Shown here one piece after another: positions 1 through 5,720 of a DNA stretch of 5,789 nucleotides. The stretch's first letter is position 1. Every line of letters begins with the position of its first letter. A program made the position numbers and the translations under genes. This DNA is from an uncultured Lachnospiraceae bacterium (lineage in GTDB: Bacteria > Bacillota > Clostridia > Lachnospirales > Lachnospiraceae), in the NCBI GenBank assembly GCA_947594085.1, contig CANQEB010000163.1:1-5789 (forward strand). The letters run 5' to 3'. The notes beneath the pieces are model-generated. The model was not told the DNA's origin and made no database searches. It worked only from the letters and a program-made list of their open reading frames with translations.

Positions 1-67
1 CCGGCCGGATATGTCCTGCGATTGCTACCTTATGCACATCCTTTAATTCCTTTGCAAGATCAATCAT
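1..67 (-). CDS. nrnA: DHH-family phosphoesterase, NrnA-like (5' end only)
   Basis: Only the first 22 codons lie in the window. They begin at an ATG (67-65) and read MIDLAKELKDVHKVAIAGHI followed by RP. The segment 'VAIAGHIRP' is the N-terminal strand and GH-x-x-P motif that precedes the DGD metal-binding motif in DHH/DHHA1 phosphoesterases. In Firmicutes the family member placed directly after rbfA is usually the bifunctional oligoribonuclease/pAp phosphatase NrnA, which degrades nanoRNAs of 2-5 nt and dephosphorylates 3'-phosphoadenosine 5'-phosphate. The start is supported by AGGAGG at 82-77, nine bases upstream. The ATG lies inside the end of rbfA, so the two genes overlap by 8 nt in different frames, which suggests coupled translation. 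The DGD and DHH motifs lie outside the window. The symbol therefore rests on the N-terminus and gene order, and another DHH-family protein remains possible. Confidence 0.75.
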   Translation of the reverse strand, partial: MIDLAKELKDVHKVAIAGHIRP

Positions 68-443
68 CGGTGTTCTCCTCCTTCTCTTCCCCAGCTCCGA
101 CCACCTCGTCGATCAGCTTTGACATATTCACGCCATACTCGATCGACTGATCCAGGATGAACCGAATCTCAGGCGTGTTGCGGAGATTGACACTGTGCGC
201 GATCTGTCTTCGCACATAGCCCTCTGCGCTCTTCAGACCTGCCAGCGTATCCGCAGCCGCTTTCTCATCGCCGAGCACGGAAATGTACGCCTTGCAAGTC
301 TTCAGATCCGGTGCCACTTCGACAGCGACTACGGAGGTCATCGGCGCAATTCTCGGATCCTTGATCTCGTTCTGGATGATGCGGGAAAGCTCCTTCTGAA
401 CCTCCCCGTTGATCCTAGTATTTTTGATGCCGTTCTTTCTCAT
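60..443 (-). CDS. rbfA: Ribosome-binding factor A
   Basis: RbfA is a small KH-like protein that binds the 30S subunit near the 5' end of 16S rRNA (helix 1) and helps late 30S maturation, notably in the cold. The 127 residues match the usual length of about 115-130. Family signatures seen are 'RINGEVQKELSRIIQNEIKDPRI' near residues 10-32 (written in the window as a continuous helix ending in the DPRI turn), 'VVAVEVAPDLKTCKAYISVLG' in the central sheet, and 'LRNTPEIRFILDQSIEYG' near 87-104. The C-terminus is an acidic tail (EEKEENTDD). The start is ATG at 443, with a modest AGAGG at 458-454 ten bases upstream. The gene follows infB by 26 nt, and its stop overlaps the next gene by 8 nt. It shares the pathway of RimP at the other end of the operon. 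No anomaly seen. Confidence 0.95.
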   Translation of the reverse strand: MRKNGIKNTRINGEVQKELSRIIQNEIKDPRIAPMTSVVAVEVAPDLKTCKAYISVLGDEKAAADTLAGLKSAEGYVRRQIAHSVNLRNTPEIRFILDQSIEYGVNMSKLIDEVVGAGEEKEENTDD

Positions 444-469
444 TTCTGATCTGCCTCTATTCTTTCAGT

Positions 470-3286
470 CTATCTCGGGACTTCAACCATAATGTAAGCC
501 TCAACCTTGTCTTCTTCCTTTATGTCATTAAACTTCTCAAATACAAGGCCACATTCATAGCCGGCTTTGACTTCCTTCACATCGTCCTTGAACCGCTTCA
601 GAGACGCAAGGGATCCCTCATAGATCACGGAATCATTCCTGGATATCCGGATCAGGCAATTCCTCTGGAACATGCCGTCCGTCACATAAGAGCCCGCGAT
701 CGTGCCTACACCAGACGCCTTGAAGAGCTGACGCACTTCCGCATGTCCGATCACTTTCTCCTCGAAGATCGGATCCAGCATACCCTTCATCGCGGCCTCC
801 ACATCGGCAATCGCATCGTAGATCACGCGGTACAGGCGAATGTCTACGCCTTCCCGGTCAGCCGTATCCTTAGCCATCGCATCAGGCCGTACATTGAAGC
901 CGATGATGATCGCGTTGGATGCAGATGCAAGAATCACATCTGACTCATTGATCGCACCTACACCGCCATGGATGATCTTGACGATCACTTCCTCATTCGA
1001 CAATTTGAGAAGACTCTGCTTCACTGCTTCGACCGAACCCTGCACGTCAGCCTTGACGATGATATCCAGCTCCTTCAGGCTGCCCGCCTGAATCTGCGTA
1101 AACAAGTCATCCAGGGACATTCTCGCCTTCGTCTCCTCCAGCATTTTCTCCCTGCCTTCACTGATGAAGGTCTCCGCAAAGCTTCTCGCTTCCTTCTCGT
1201 TATCCATGCTCATAAAGATCTCGCCCGCGTTTGGCACATCGCTGAAGCCGAGGATCTCGACCGGCGTGGACGGACCAGCCTCTTTGACGCGGCGGCCCTT
1301 GTCATCCATCATAGCCCTCACCTTGCCGTAACAGGAGCCGGCGGCCACCGGGTCTCCGACATGGAGCGTACCCTTCTGGACGAGCACTGTCGCTACCGGG
1401 CCCTTGCCCTTGTCAAGCTCCGCCTCGATGACAAGCCCTCTTGCCTTTCTCTTCGGGTTTGCCTTGAGCTCAGCCACCTCTGCCGTGAGAAGAATCATCT
1501 CGAGCAAGGTGTCAATCCCCTCATGCGTATGTGCAGAAACCGGCACAAAGACCGTGCTTCCACCCCAATCTTCCGGAACCAGCTCATACTCAGAAAGCTC
1601 CTGCTTCACACGCTCTACATTCGCGCTCGGCTTGTCAATCTTGTTGATCGCAACGATAATCTCGATGCCTGCTGCCTTCGCATGGCTGATCGCCTCGATC
1701 GTCTGAGGCATCACACCGTCATCCGCCGCGACCACGAGAATCGCGATATCCGTCGCATTCGCGCCACGCATACGCATTGCTGTAAACGCTTCATGTCCCG
1801 GTGTGTCGAGGAACGTGATCTTCTGTCCGTTGATCGAGACAACATAAGCGCCGATATGCTGGGTGATGCCGCCCGCTTCCTTGTCGATCACGTGTGTATC
1901 CCGGATCGCATCCAGAAGAGAAGTTTTTCCATGGTCGACATGACCCATAACACAGACAACCGGAGGACGCGGTACCAGAGTTTCCTCCGGATCCTCTTCT
2001 TCTTTTAGCAATTCCGCCAGCACGTCTACTTTTACTTCTTTTTCACAAATACAATTGAATTCAAGCGCGATCTCCTCCGCCTGGTCAAAATCGATCTCCT
2101 GATTCACAGTCACCATTGTGCCCTGAAGGAAAAGTTTCTTTACGATTGCGGAAGGCTGCACCTTCATGGCCTCGGCCAACTCAGAGATCGTAAGCTTCTC
2201 AGGGATTGTAATGTTGCGGATCGTATCCTCCGGCTTCTCGGCCGGCTTCGGCGCCTGTGGCTTCGGCTGCTGGCCCTTCTTCATGCCACCCTTCTGATTC
2301 TGGCGCGCATTTTTCTCAAGCCTATCGAACTTATCGCCCTTATCACCACGGTTTCTGTCCCCGCGCTCCGTGCGCTTACGGCTCTCCTTTTCCATCGGCT
2401 TGCTGTCGGCCTGTGGCTTCGGAATTCCGGAAGGACGTCCCCCCTGCGGTCTGCCTTGACCTCTGCCCTGGCCTTCACCGCTGAAGCGTCCGCCCTGACC
2501 TCTGCCCTGGCCTTCGCCGCTGAAGCGTCCGCCCTGACTCCTGCCTTGGCCTTCTCCGCCAAACCGACCGCCCTGGCCTCTGTTTTGTCCTTCATTTTGA
2601 GGTCTGTTTCCCTGTGGTCTCGCCCCTGGCTGACCCTGCGGCCTCACACCCGCCTGATTCTGCGGATGTGCTTCCTGGGTTGGCACATGCCTTGCCGGTA
2701 CTTCCTGTGATTTGACCTCGCCCTGCGGTCTTGCGCCCGGCTGGCCTTGCGGTCTTGAGCCCGGCTGGCCCTGCGGCCTCACACCCGGCTGACCCTGCGG
2801 TCTCATGCCCGGTTGGCCCTGTGGTCTCATGCCCGGCTGGCCCTGTGGTCTCATGCCCGGCTGGCCCTGCGGCCTCATACCCGGCTGACCCTGTGGTCTT
2901 GCACCCGGCTGGCCTTGCGGCCTCATACCCGGCTGACCCTGCGGTCTCATGCCTGCCTGACCCTGTGGTCTCGGACGGCTTCCGGGCTTCACCATCCCGG
3001 TCTTACTGTTTTGCGGGCGAAATACCTGGATGATGTTCTTTTTCTTTGGCGGTGCAGTCGGCGCAGGCTCTGACGCTGCCTGAGCTTCCTTTTCCGGCTC
3101 AGGCTTCGGCTCAGCCTTTTCCGTCTTTTTTGCCGCAAACATCGCCCGAACCTTCCCGGCGTCTTCTTCTTCCACATTGCTCATGTGGCTCTTGATCTCA
3201 ACACCGATTTTCTGCAATGCAGCGATAATATCCTTATTTTCCTTTTCCAGCTCTTTCGCCAGTTCATGAACTCTAATTTTCGCCAT
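470..3286 (-). CDS. infB: Translation initiation factor IF2 with a long repeat-rich linker
   Basis: IF2 is the GTPase that places fMet-tRNA on the 30S subunit and promotes 50S joining. With the start at 3286 the protein has 938 residues. Order seen: a first IF2_N domain at about 1-50 ([13 protein letters not shown]); a disordered linker at about 51-355; a second IF2_N domain at about 358-410 ([18 protein letters not shown]); a G domain with G1 GHVDHGKT at 448-455, G2 GITQHIG, G3 DTPGH from 494, G4 NKID at 548-551 and G5 VSAH; then domain II ([20 protein letters not shown]), domain III ([10 protein letters not shown]) and the fMet-tRNA-binding C-terminal domain ([13 protein letters not shown]). 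All GTPase motifs look intact. The linker is unusually long for Gram-positive IF2 and carries two repeat arrays, described separately. A start at 3292 would add two residues, but there the Shine-Dalgarno touches the ATG. At 3286 the spacing is 7 nt and the protein begins with the family's usual MAKIRVHEL. Confidence 0.97.
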   Translation of the reverse strand: MAKIRVHELAKELEKENKDIIAALQKIGVEIKSHMSNVEEEDAGKVRAMFAAKKTEKAEPKPEPEKEAQAASEPAPTAPPKKKNIIQVFRPQNSKTGMVKPGSRPRPQGQAGMRPQGQPGMRPQGQPGARPQGQPGMRPQGQPGMRPQGQPGMRPQGQPGMRPQGQPGVRPQGQPGSRPQGQPGARPQGEVKSQEVPARHVPTQEAHPQNQAGVRPQGQPGARPQGNRPQNEGQNRGQGGRFGGEGQGRSQGGRFSGEGQGRGQGGRFSGEGQGRGQGRPQGGRPSGIPKPQADSKPMEKESRKRTERGDRNRGDKGDKFDRLEKNARQNQKGGMKKGQQPKPQAPKPAEKPEDTIRNITIPEKLTISELAEAMKVQPSAIVKKLFLQGTMVTVNQEIDFDQAEEIALEFNCICEKEVKVDVLAELLKEEEDPEETLVPRPPVVCVMGHVDHGKTSLLDAIRDTHVIDKEAGGITQHIGAYVVSINGQKITFLDTPGHEAFTAMRMRGANATDIAILVVAADDGVMPQTIEAISHAKAAGIEIIVAINKIDKPSANVERVKQELSEYELVPEDWGGSTVFVPVSAHTHEGIDTLLEMILLTAEVAELKANPKRKARGLVIEAELDKGKGPVATVLVQKGTLHVGDPVAAGSCYGKVRAMMDDKGRRVKEAGPSTPVEILGFSDVPNAGEIFMSMDNEKEARSFAETFISEGREKMLEETKARMSLDDLFTQIQAGSLKELDIIVKADVQGSVEAVKQSLLKLSNEEVIVKIIHGGVGAINESDVILASASNAIIIGFNVRPDAMAKDTADREGVDIRLYRVIYDAIADVEAAMKGMLDPIFEEKVIGHAEVRQLFKASGVGTIAGSYVTDGMFQRNCLIRISRNDSVIYEGSLASLKRFKDDVKEVKAGYECGLVFEKFNDIKEEDKVEAYIMVEVPR
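2458..2576 (-). repeat. 39-bp tandem repeats in infB encoding RG-rich 13-mers
   Basis: About three units of a 13-residue motif, GGRF(S/G)GEGQGR(G/S)Q, follow the octapeptide array within the IF2 linker. Neighbouring DNA copies differ at few bases: the phrase cgctgaagcgtccgccctga occurs twice, 39 bp apart, with a diverged third copy. The alternation of arginine with glycine and phenylalanine resembles RGG-type RNA-binding low-complexity segments. The function is unknown, and disorder and RNA affinity are inferred from composition alone. Confidence 0.88.
2722..2970 (-). repeat. Tandem 24-bp repeats in infB encoding [12 protein letters not shown] octapeptides
   Basis: Ten in-frame units of exactly 24 bp begin at residues 113 to 185 of IF2. 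Each encodes x-R-P-Q-G-Q-P-G, where x in protein order is M, M, A, M, M, M, M, V, S, A; a partial unit (RPRPQGQAG) precedes them. The last unit decays to ARPQGEVK. A few more degenerate copies ([16 protein letters not shown]) occur after a 20-odd-residue interruption, near 2600-2660. DNA identity between neighbours is high, with mostly silent changes (gcggcc/tgtggt) plus the variable first codon. This is what slippage or unequal crossing-over would give. The segment is proline, glycine and glutamine rich, positively charged and surely disordered. Confidence 0.95.
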
Positions 3287-3288
3287 TC

Positions 3289-3609
3289 TCATACCTCCCG
3301 TCCCTTACACTCAAATCTCTTCTCTATCGACCTTGAGAGCCCCTCATCCGTCACCGCAAGAGACGCCCGAAATTCGCACCCGATCGCTGCGCCAAGCTGC
3401 TCTTTTGCGCCGTAGAAAAAAACAGGAATCCGATAAAAGTCGCACATATTCTGAAATTTTTTCTTTGTGTTGTCCGAGGCATCCTCCGAGACAATCACCA
3501 GTCCGGCCTTTCCGGATTTGACCGCTTGCTCCGTCTGAAATTCACCTGCAGCGACCTTGCCCGCCTTTTTCGCAATACTCACCAGCGATAAAACGCTATC
3601 TTTTCTCAA
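3289..3609 (-). CDS. ylxQ: L7Ae/L30e-family RNA-binding protein YlxQ, TTG start
   Basis: This is a small member of the L7Ae/L30e/Gadd45 fold (about 100 residues), whose relatives bind kink-turn RNA. The Firmicute protein is found next to ylxR and infB, and its cellular role is not settled. Visible family features are '[19 protein letters not shown]' at the N-terminus, '[18 protein letters not shown]' (strand then helix carrying the RNA-facing residues) and '[17 protein letters not shown]'. There is no ATG near the N-terminus. The frame opens after a TGA at 3630-3628 and offers TTG at 3618 or 3609. An AGGAG at 3624-3620 is one base from the first TTG and ten from the second, so I chose 3609 (106 residues). 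The 3618 start would give 109. Either way the gene overlaps the ylxR end (by 14 or 23 nt). It ends just before infB. Confidence 0.88.
   Translation of the reverse strand: MRKDSVLSLVSIAKKAGKVAAGEFQTEQAVKSGKAGLVIVSEDASDNTKKKFQNMCDFYRIPVFFYGAKEQLGAAIGCEFRASLAVTDEGLSRSIEKRFECKGREV
3294..3298 (-). promoter_or_regulatory. Ribosome binding site that decides the infB start
   Basis: GGAGG lies one base from an ATG at 3292 (which forms an ATGA overlap with the ylxQ stop) and 7 nt from a second in-frame ATG at 3286. Ribosomes need about 5-9 nt of spacing, so 3286 is preferred. The site lies within the last codons of ylxQ, so infB initiation is probably coupled to ylxQ termination. Confidence 0.8.
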
Positions 3610-3877
3610 TCGATTCAATCTCCTTTTTCAGATTCTCGTAAGTTTCCTCTGGCACCTTTTCCTTCAGGGATCGCTCGAGGCCTCTGTTCTTGACTGCCTT
3701 CTCAAAACATTCCATCGAGCAACAGACATAAGCGCCGCGGCCATTCTTGCGGCCAGTCATGTCCAGAGTGATCTCCCCCTCCGAGGTGCGGAGAATCCGT
3801 ATCATTTCTTTTTTATTTTTCATCTCCTGACATCCCGTGCACTTGCGCAGCGGGATTTTCTTTACCTGCGCTGCCAT
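3596..3877 (-). CDS. rnpM: YlxR/RnpM (DUF448), RNase P modulator
   Basis: This is a 93-residue DUF448 protein, also called ylxR. In Bacillus subtilis it has been described as RnpM, a protein that binds RNase P RNA and modulates tRNA 5' processing; that role is family knowledge and not visible here. Seen directly are the N-terminal 'LRKCTGC' (C13, C16), the conserved 'GRGAYVC' (residues 46-52) and a second cysteine cluster 'CCSMEC' (C52, C53, C57), followed by 'NRGLERSLK' and a lysine/glutamate-rich C-terminal helix. Four or five well-placed cysteines could bind a metal, though many homologues lack some of them. The ATG at 3877 is 3 nt after the nusA stop. Its AGGAG (3888-3884, spacing 6) lies in the last nusA codons, so the two are tightly coupled. 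Confidence 0.93.
   Translation of the reverse strand: MAAQVKKIPLRKCTGCQEMKNKKEMIRILRTSEGEITLDMTGRKNGRGAYVCCSMECFEKAVKNRGLERSLKEKVPEETYENLKKEIESIEKR
3620..3624 (-). promoter_or_regulatory. Ribosome binding site deciding the ylxQ TTG start
   Basis: AGGAG inside the last codons of ylxR is the only good Shine-Dalgarno for ylxQ. Its spacing is 1 nt to the TTG at 3618 and 10 nt to the TTG at 3609, which favours 3609. A weak start codon within the upstream gene suggests YlxQ output depends on ylxR translation. Confidence 0.55.
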
Positions 3878-3880
3878 CTC

Positions 3881-5146
3881 TTACTCCTGGTTGTTGTCAG
3901 AACCTTCCCCCGGCTCCTGATATTCCTGATCTTCCTCGTAGTAATATCCGTCACCGTTTGGATCATCATAATATTCCTCGCCATCCTGGGCGCCGTAATA
4001 GCCGTCACCCTCCTGGCCCTCATAATATTCGTCCCCGTAGTATCCGTCTTCCTCGTAATACTCATCCTCGTAATAATCTTCCTCGTACTCCAGAAGATCA
4101 CCGGACTCACGAGCCTGCGTCTCACTCTTGATATCGATCTTGAATCCAGTCAGACGCGCCGCCAGACGCGCATTCTGGCCCTCCTTACCGATCGCAAGCG
4201 AGAGCTGGTAATCCGGGACAACCACTTTTGCCGTCTTCTCATCTCCGTCCGCAATGACTGAGATCACTTTCGCGGGACTCAATGCATTCTCGATCAGCAG
4301 CGCCGGATTCTCATCCCAATTGATAATATCAATCTTCTCACCGTTGAGCTCATCTACAACCGCGTTGACACGAGCACCGTTCAAACCGACACATGCGCCG
4401 ACCGGATCCACATCCGGATTGTTCGACCAGACTGCCATTTTTGTCCTGCTGCCTGCTTCTCTCGCGATACTCTTGATCTCCACCGTTCCATCCTTCACCT
4501 CTGTGACCTCGGCTTCAAACAGCCGCTTAACCAGCTCCGGATGCGTCCTGGACACAAAAATCTTCGGTCCTTTCGGCGTGTCACGCACTTCGAGCACGTA
4601 TACCTTGATACGCTCGGTCTGGTGATAGATCTCACCCTTGATCTGCTCTTCCGCGTTCAGCATCGCATCCACCTTGCCGAGATTGATGCTGATATTTCTC
4701 CCTATGAAGCGCTGTACGACACCGGTCACAATATCCTTCTCTTTCTCATAATACTCATTGTAGAGAACCTTTCGCTCCTCCTCGCGAATCTTCTGCAAAA
4801 TCACATTCTTCGCGTTCTGCGTCGCAATACGTCCGAACTCCTTTGATTTGATCGGCACTCGCACAATGTCGCCGAGCTCATATTTCTCATCCTTTAGCTT
4901 CGCGTTCGTCAGACTGATCTCCGCGAGCTCATCTTCCACATTCTCCACCACGGTTTTCTCTGCATAGACCTCGAACTCGCAGGTCTCCGGGTCAATGTTG
5001 ACTACTACATTGTTCGCCTCTGACTTTCCGTAGTGATTCTTGCACGCCTGCAGCAGAGACTGCTTGATTGCCTCCAGCAGCGTATCCTTGCTGATATTCT
5101 TCTCTTTTTCAAGGATCGTCAGTGCCTCAAACAATTCGTTATTCAT
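3881..5146 (-). CDS. nusA: Transcription termination/antitermination factor NusA
   Basis: NusA binds RNA polymerase and nascent RNA, stimulating pausing and intrinsic termination. The protein has 421 residues: an RNAP-binding N-terminal domain (1 to about 125; MNNELFEALTILEKEKNISK); S1 (about 134-200; ending 'PKGPKIFVSRTHPEL'); KH1 (about 205-280; GLNG loop in 'CVGLNGARV'); and KH2 (about 285-345; 'VVPDYQLSLAIGKEGQNARL' with the GKEG loop at 320-323). As in other Firmicutes there are no AR1/AR2 repeats. Instead residues 350-421 form a tyrosine- and acid-rich tail (separate entry). The start is ATG at 5146, with GGAGG at 5159-5155 and spacing 8, matching the family N-terminus. A longer reading from a TTG at 5239 overlaps rimP and adds 31 unconserved residues, so I discarded it. 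The 82-nt leader may carry an attenuator. Confidence 0.97.
   Translation of the reverse strand: MNNELFEALTILEKEKNISKDTLLEAIKQSLLQACKNHYGKSEANNVVVNIDPETCEFEVYAEKTVVENVEDELAEISLTNAKLKDEKYELGDIVRVPIKSKEFGRIATQNAKNVILQKIREEERKVLYNEYYEKEKDIVTGVVQRFIGRNISINLGKVDAMLNAEEQIKGEIYHQTERIKVYVLEVRDTPKGPKIFVSRTHPELVKRLFEAEVTEVKDGTVEIKSIAREAGSRTKMAVWSNNPDVDPVGACVGLNGARVNAVVDELNGEKIDIINWDENPALLIENALSPAKVISVIADGDEKTAKVVVPDYQLSLAIGKEGQNARLAARLTGFKIDIKSETQARESGDLLEYEEDYYEDEYYEEDGYYGDEYYEGQEGDGYYGAQDGEEYYDDPNGDGYYYEEDQEYQEPGEGSDNNQE
3884..4099 (-). other. Acidic tyrosine-rich C-terminal tail of NusA
   Basis: Residues 350-421 contain 30 Asp/Glu, 17 Tyr and no Lys or Arg. Tyrosines come mostly as YY doublets at 358/359, 363/364, 369/370, 374/375, 383/384, 392/393 and 401-403. 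The last four are spaced exactly nine residues (27 bp) apart, which suggests imperfect duplication. The segment follows directly after the KH2 domain and is predicted to be disordered from composition. An acidic C-terminal end is not rare in Clostridia NusA, but this length and tyrosine content stand out. No function is known to me. Confidence 0.85.
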
Positions 5147-5163
5147 GATTGTGTCCTCCCTGT

Positions 5164-5206
5164 AAAAATTGAATCCCACTCCACAGGATTCTCCGCCTGC
5201 AGCGGA
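5164..5206 (-). terminator. nusA: Possible weak attenuator/terminator in the rimP-nusA leader
   Basis: On the RNA a first hairpin (arms UCCGC 5206-5202 and GCGGA 5196-5192, loop UGCAG) directly abuts a second one. The second has arms GAAUCC (5191-5186) and GGAUUC (5176-5171), extendable by two G-U pairs to an 8-bp stem with a UGGAG loop. It is followed by AA and five U (5168-5164), then the nusA Shine-Dalgarno. The stem is short and the U-run is brief and offset by two A, so it would be weak alone, as NusA-dependent terminators are. NusA autoregulation by termination is known in principle in bacteria; the link here is inference. Confidence 0.35.
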
Positions 5207-5228
5207 TTGTGTAAATTTCCTTTGACCG

Positions 5229-5696
5229 TCAGAAATCAAATGCCAGTCTCACGAGAGCAATATCCGATCGCGCAAACTGCATCGTTTCCTGATTTTCCAT
5301 TTCGATGATTATTTTATCTTTATCGTATTCCTTGAGAATACCGGTAAATTCCTTCTGGTGGCTGATTGGCTTGAAGGTTCTCACCTCGACCTCCTCGCCT
5401 ATGCTCCGCGCAAAATCCTTATCCTTGCGAAGCGGCCGTCCAAGTCCCGGGGAACTGACCTCCAGAATATAGGACTCTTCCATAAAGTCCTTCTCATCCA
5501 GCAGATCACTAAGTGCCCGGCTCACCAATTCACAGTCATCCACGGTGATGCCGCCCGGCTTGTCGATGTACGCCCGGAGGTACCAGTTTCCACCCTCCTT
5601 GACATACTCCACATCCACCAGCTCGAACCCCTGTCGCTGGAGGATCGGAAGCAGAAGTTCCTCCGTCTTCTGCTCGTAAATCTCTCTCTTGCTCAT
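5229..5696 (-). CDS. rimP: Ribosome maturation factor RimP
   Basis: RimP acts early in 30S assembly, helping uS12 and neighbouring proteins join the subunit. The protein has 155 residues, normal for the family. It comprises an N-terminal alpha/beta domain (about 1-80, with 'LLPILQRQGFELVDVEYVKEGGNWYLRAYID' features and 'GGITVDDCELVSRALSDLLDE') and a C-terminal SH3-like barrel (about 85-155), joined at the conserved 'YILEVSSPGLGRPL' (residues 76-89). Many homologues have Asp where this one has Gly in SPG-L-x-RPL, a common variant in Clostridia. Two in-frame ATGs exist, at 5702 and 5696. The GGAGG at 5708-5704 is one base from the first and 7 nt from the second, so 5696 (MSKREIYEQ) is chosen. 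It is the first gene of the operon visible here and precedes nusA by 82 nt. No promoter is visible in the 93 nt upstream. Confidence 0.95.
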   Translation of the reverse strand: MSKREIYEQKTEELLLPILQRQGFELVDVEYVKEGGNWYLRAYIDKPGGITVDDCELVSRALSDLLDEKDFMEESYILEVSSPGLGRPLRKDKDFARSIGEEVEVRTFKPISHQKEFTGILKEYDKDKIIIEMENQETMQFARSDIALVRLAFDF

Positions 5697-5703
5697 CCAC
5701 ATC

Positions 5704-5708
5704 CCTCC
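5704..5708 (-). promoter_or_regulatory. Ribosome binding site deciding the rimP start
   Basis: GGAGG within a GGGGAGGG run lies one base from ATG 5702 and 7 nt from ATG 5696. The geometry is the same as at infB and supports the downstream ATG. Confidence 0.8.
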
Positions 5709-5720
5709 CCATAGTCGCCC

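Noticed and set aside
968..2008. Plus-strand ORF of 346 codons opposite infB
   Set aside because: It is fully antisense to the conserved IF2 G domain and domains II-III, and its Arg/His/Leu-rich composition is typical of a shadow frame in GC-rich coding DNA. No recognisable motif.
2281..2595. Ala/Arg-rich minus-strand ORF of 104 codons, and a similar 62-codon Arg-rich one at 2989-3177
   Set aside because: Both are out-of-frame readings of the infB repeat and linker DNA on the same strand, without a proper ribosome binding site.
2722..2970. Regular 24-bp repeats as a CRISPR array
   Set aside because: The units are contiguous with no spacers, keep the infB reading frame and encode an octapeptide repeat, so they are coding tandem repeats.
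3557..4261. Plus-strand ORF of 234 codons rich in Leu/Ile/Val, looking like a membrane protein
   Set aside because: It lies antisense to nusA-ylxR-ylxQ. The hydrophobic stretch is simply the complement of the GAN/TAN codons of the acidic Tyr-rich NusA tail, which read NTC/NTA on the other strand. It has no independent support.
5147..5239. 31-residue N-terminal extension of NusA from a TTG at 5239
   Set aside because: It would overlap the rimP stop, has no good Shine-Dalgarno and adds non-family sequence. The ATG at 5146 has GGAGG at 8 nt and the usual NusA N-terminus.
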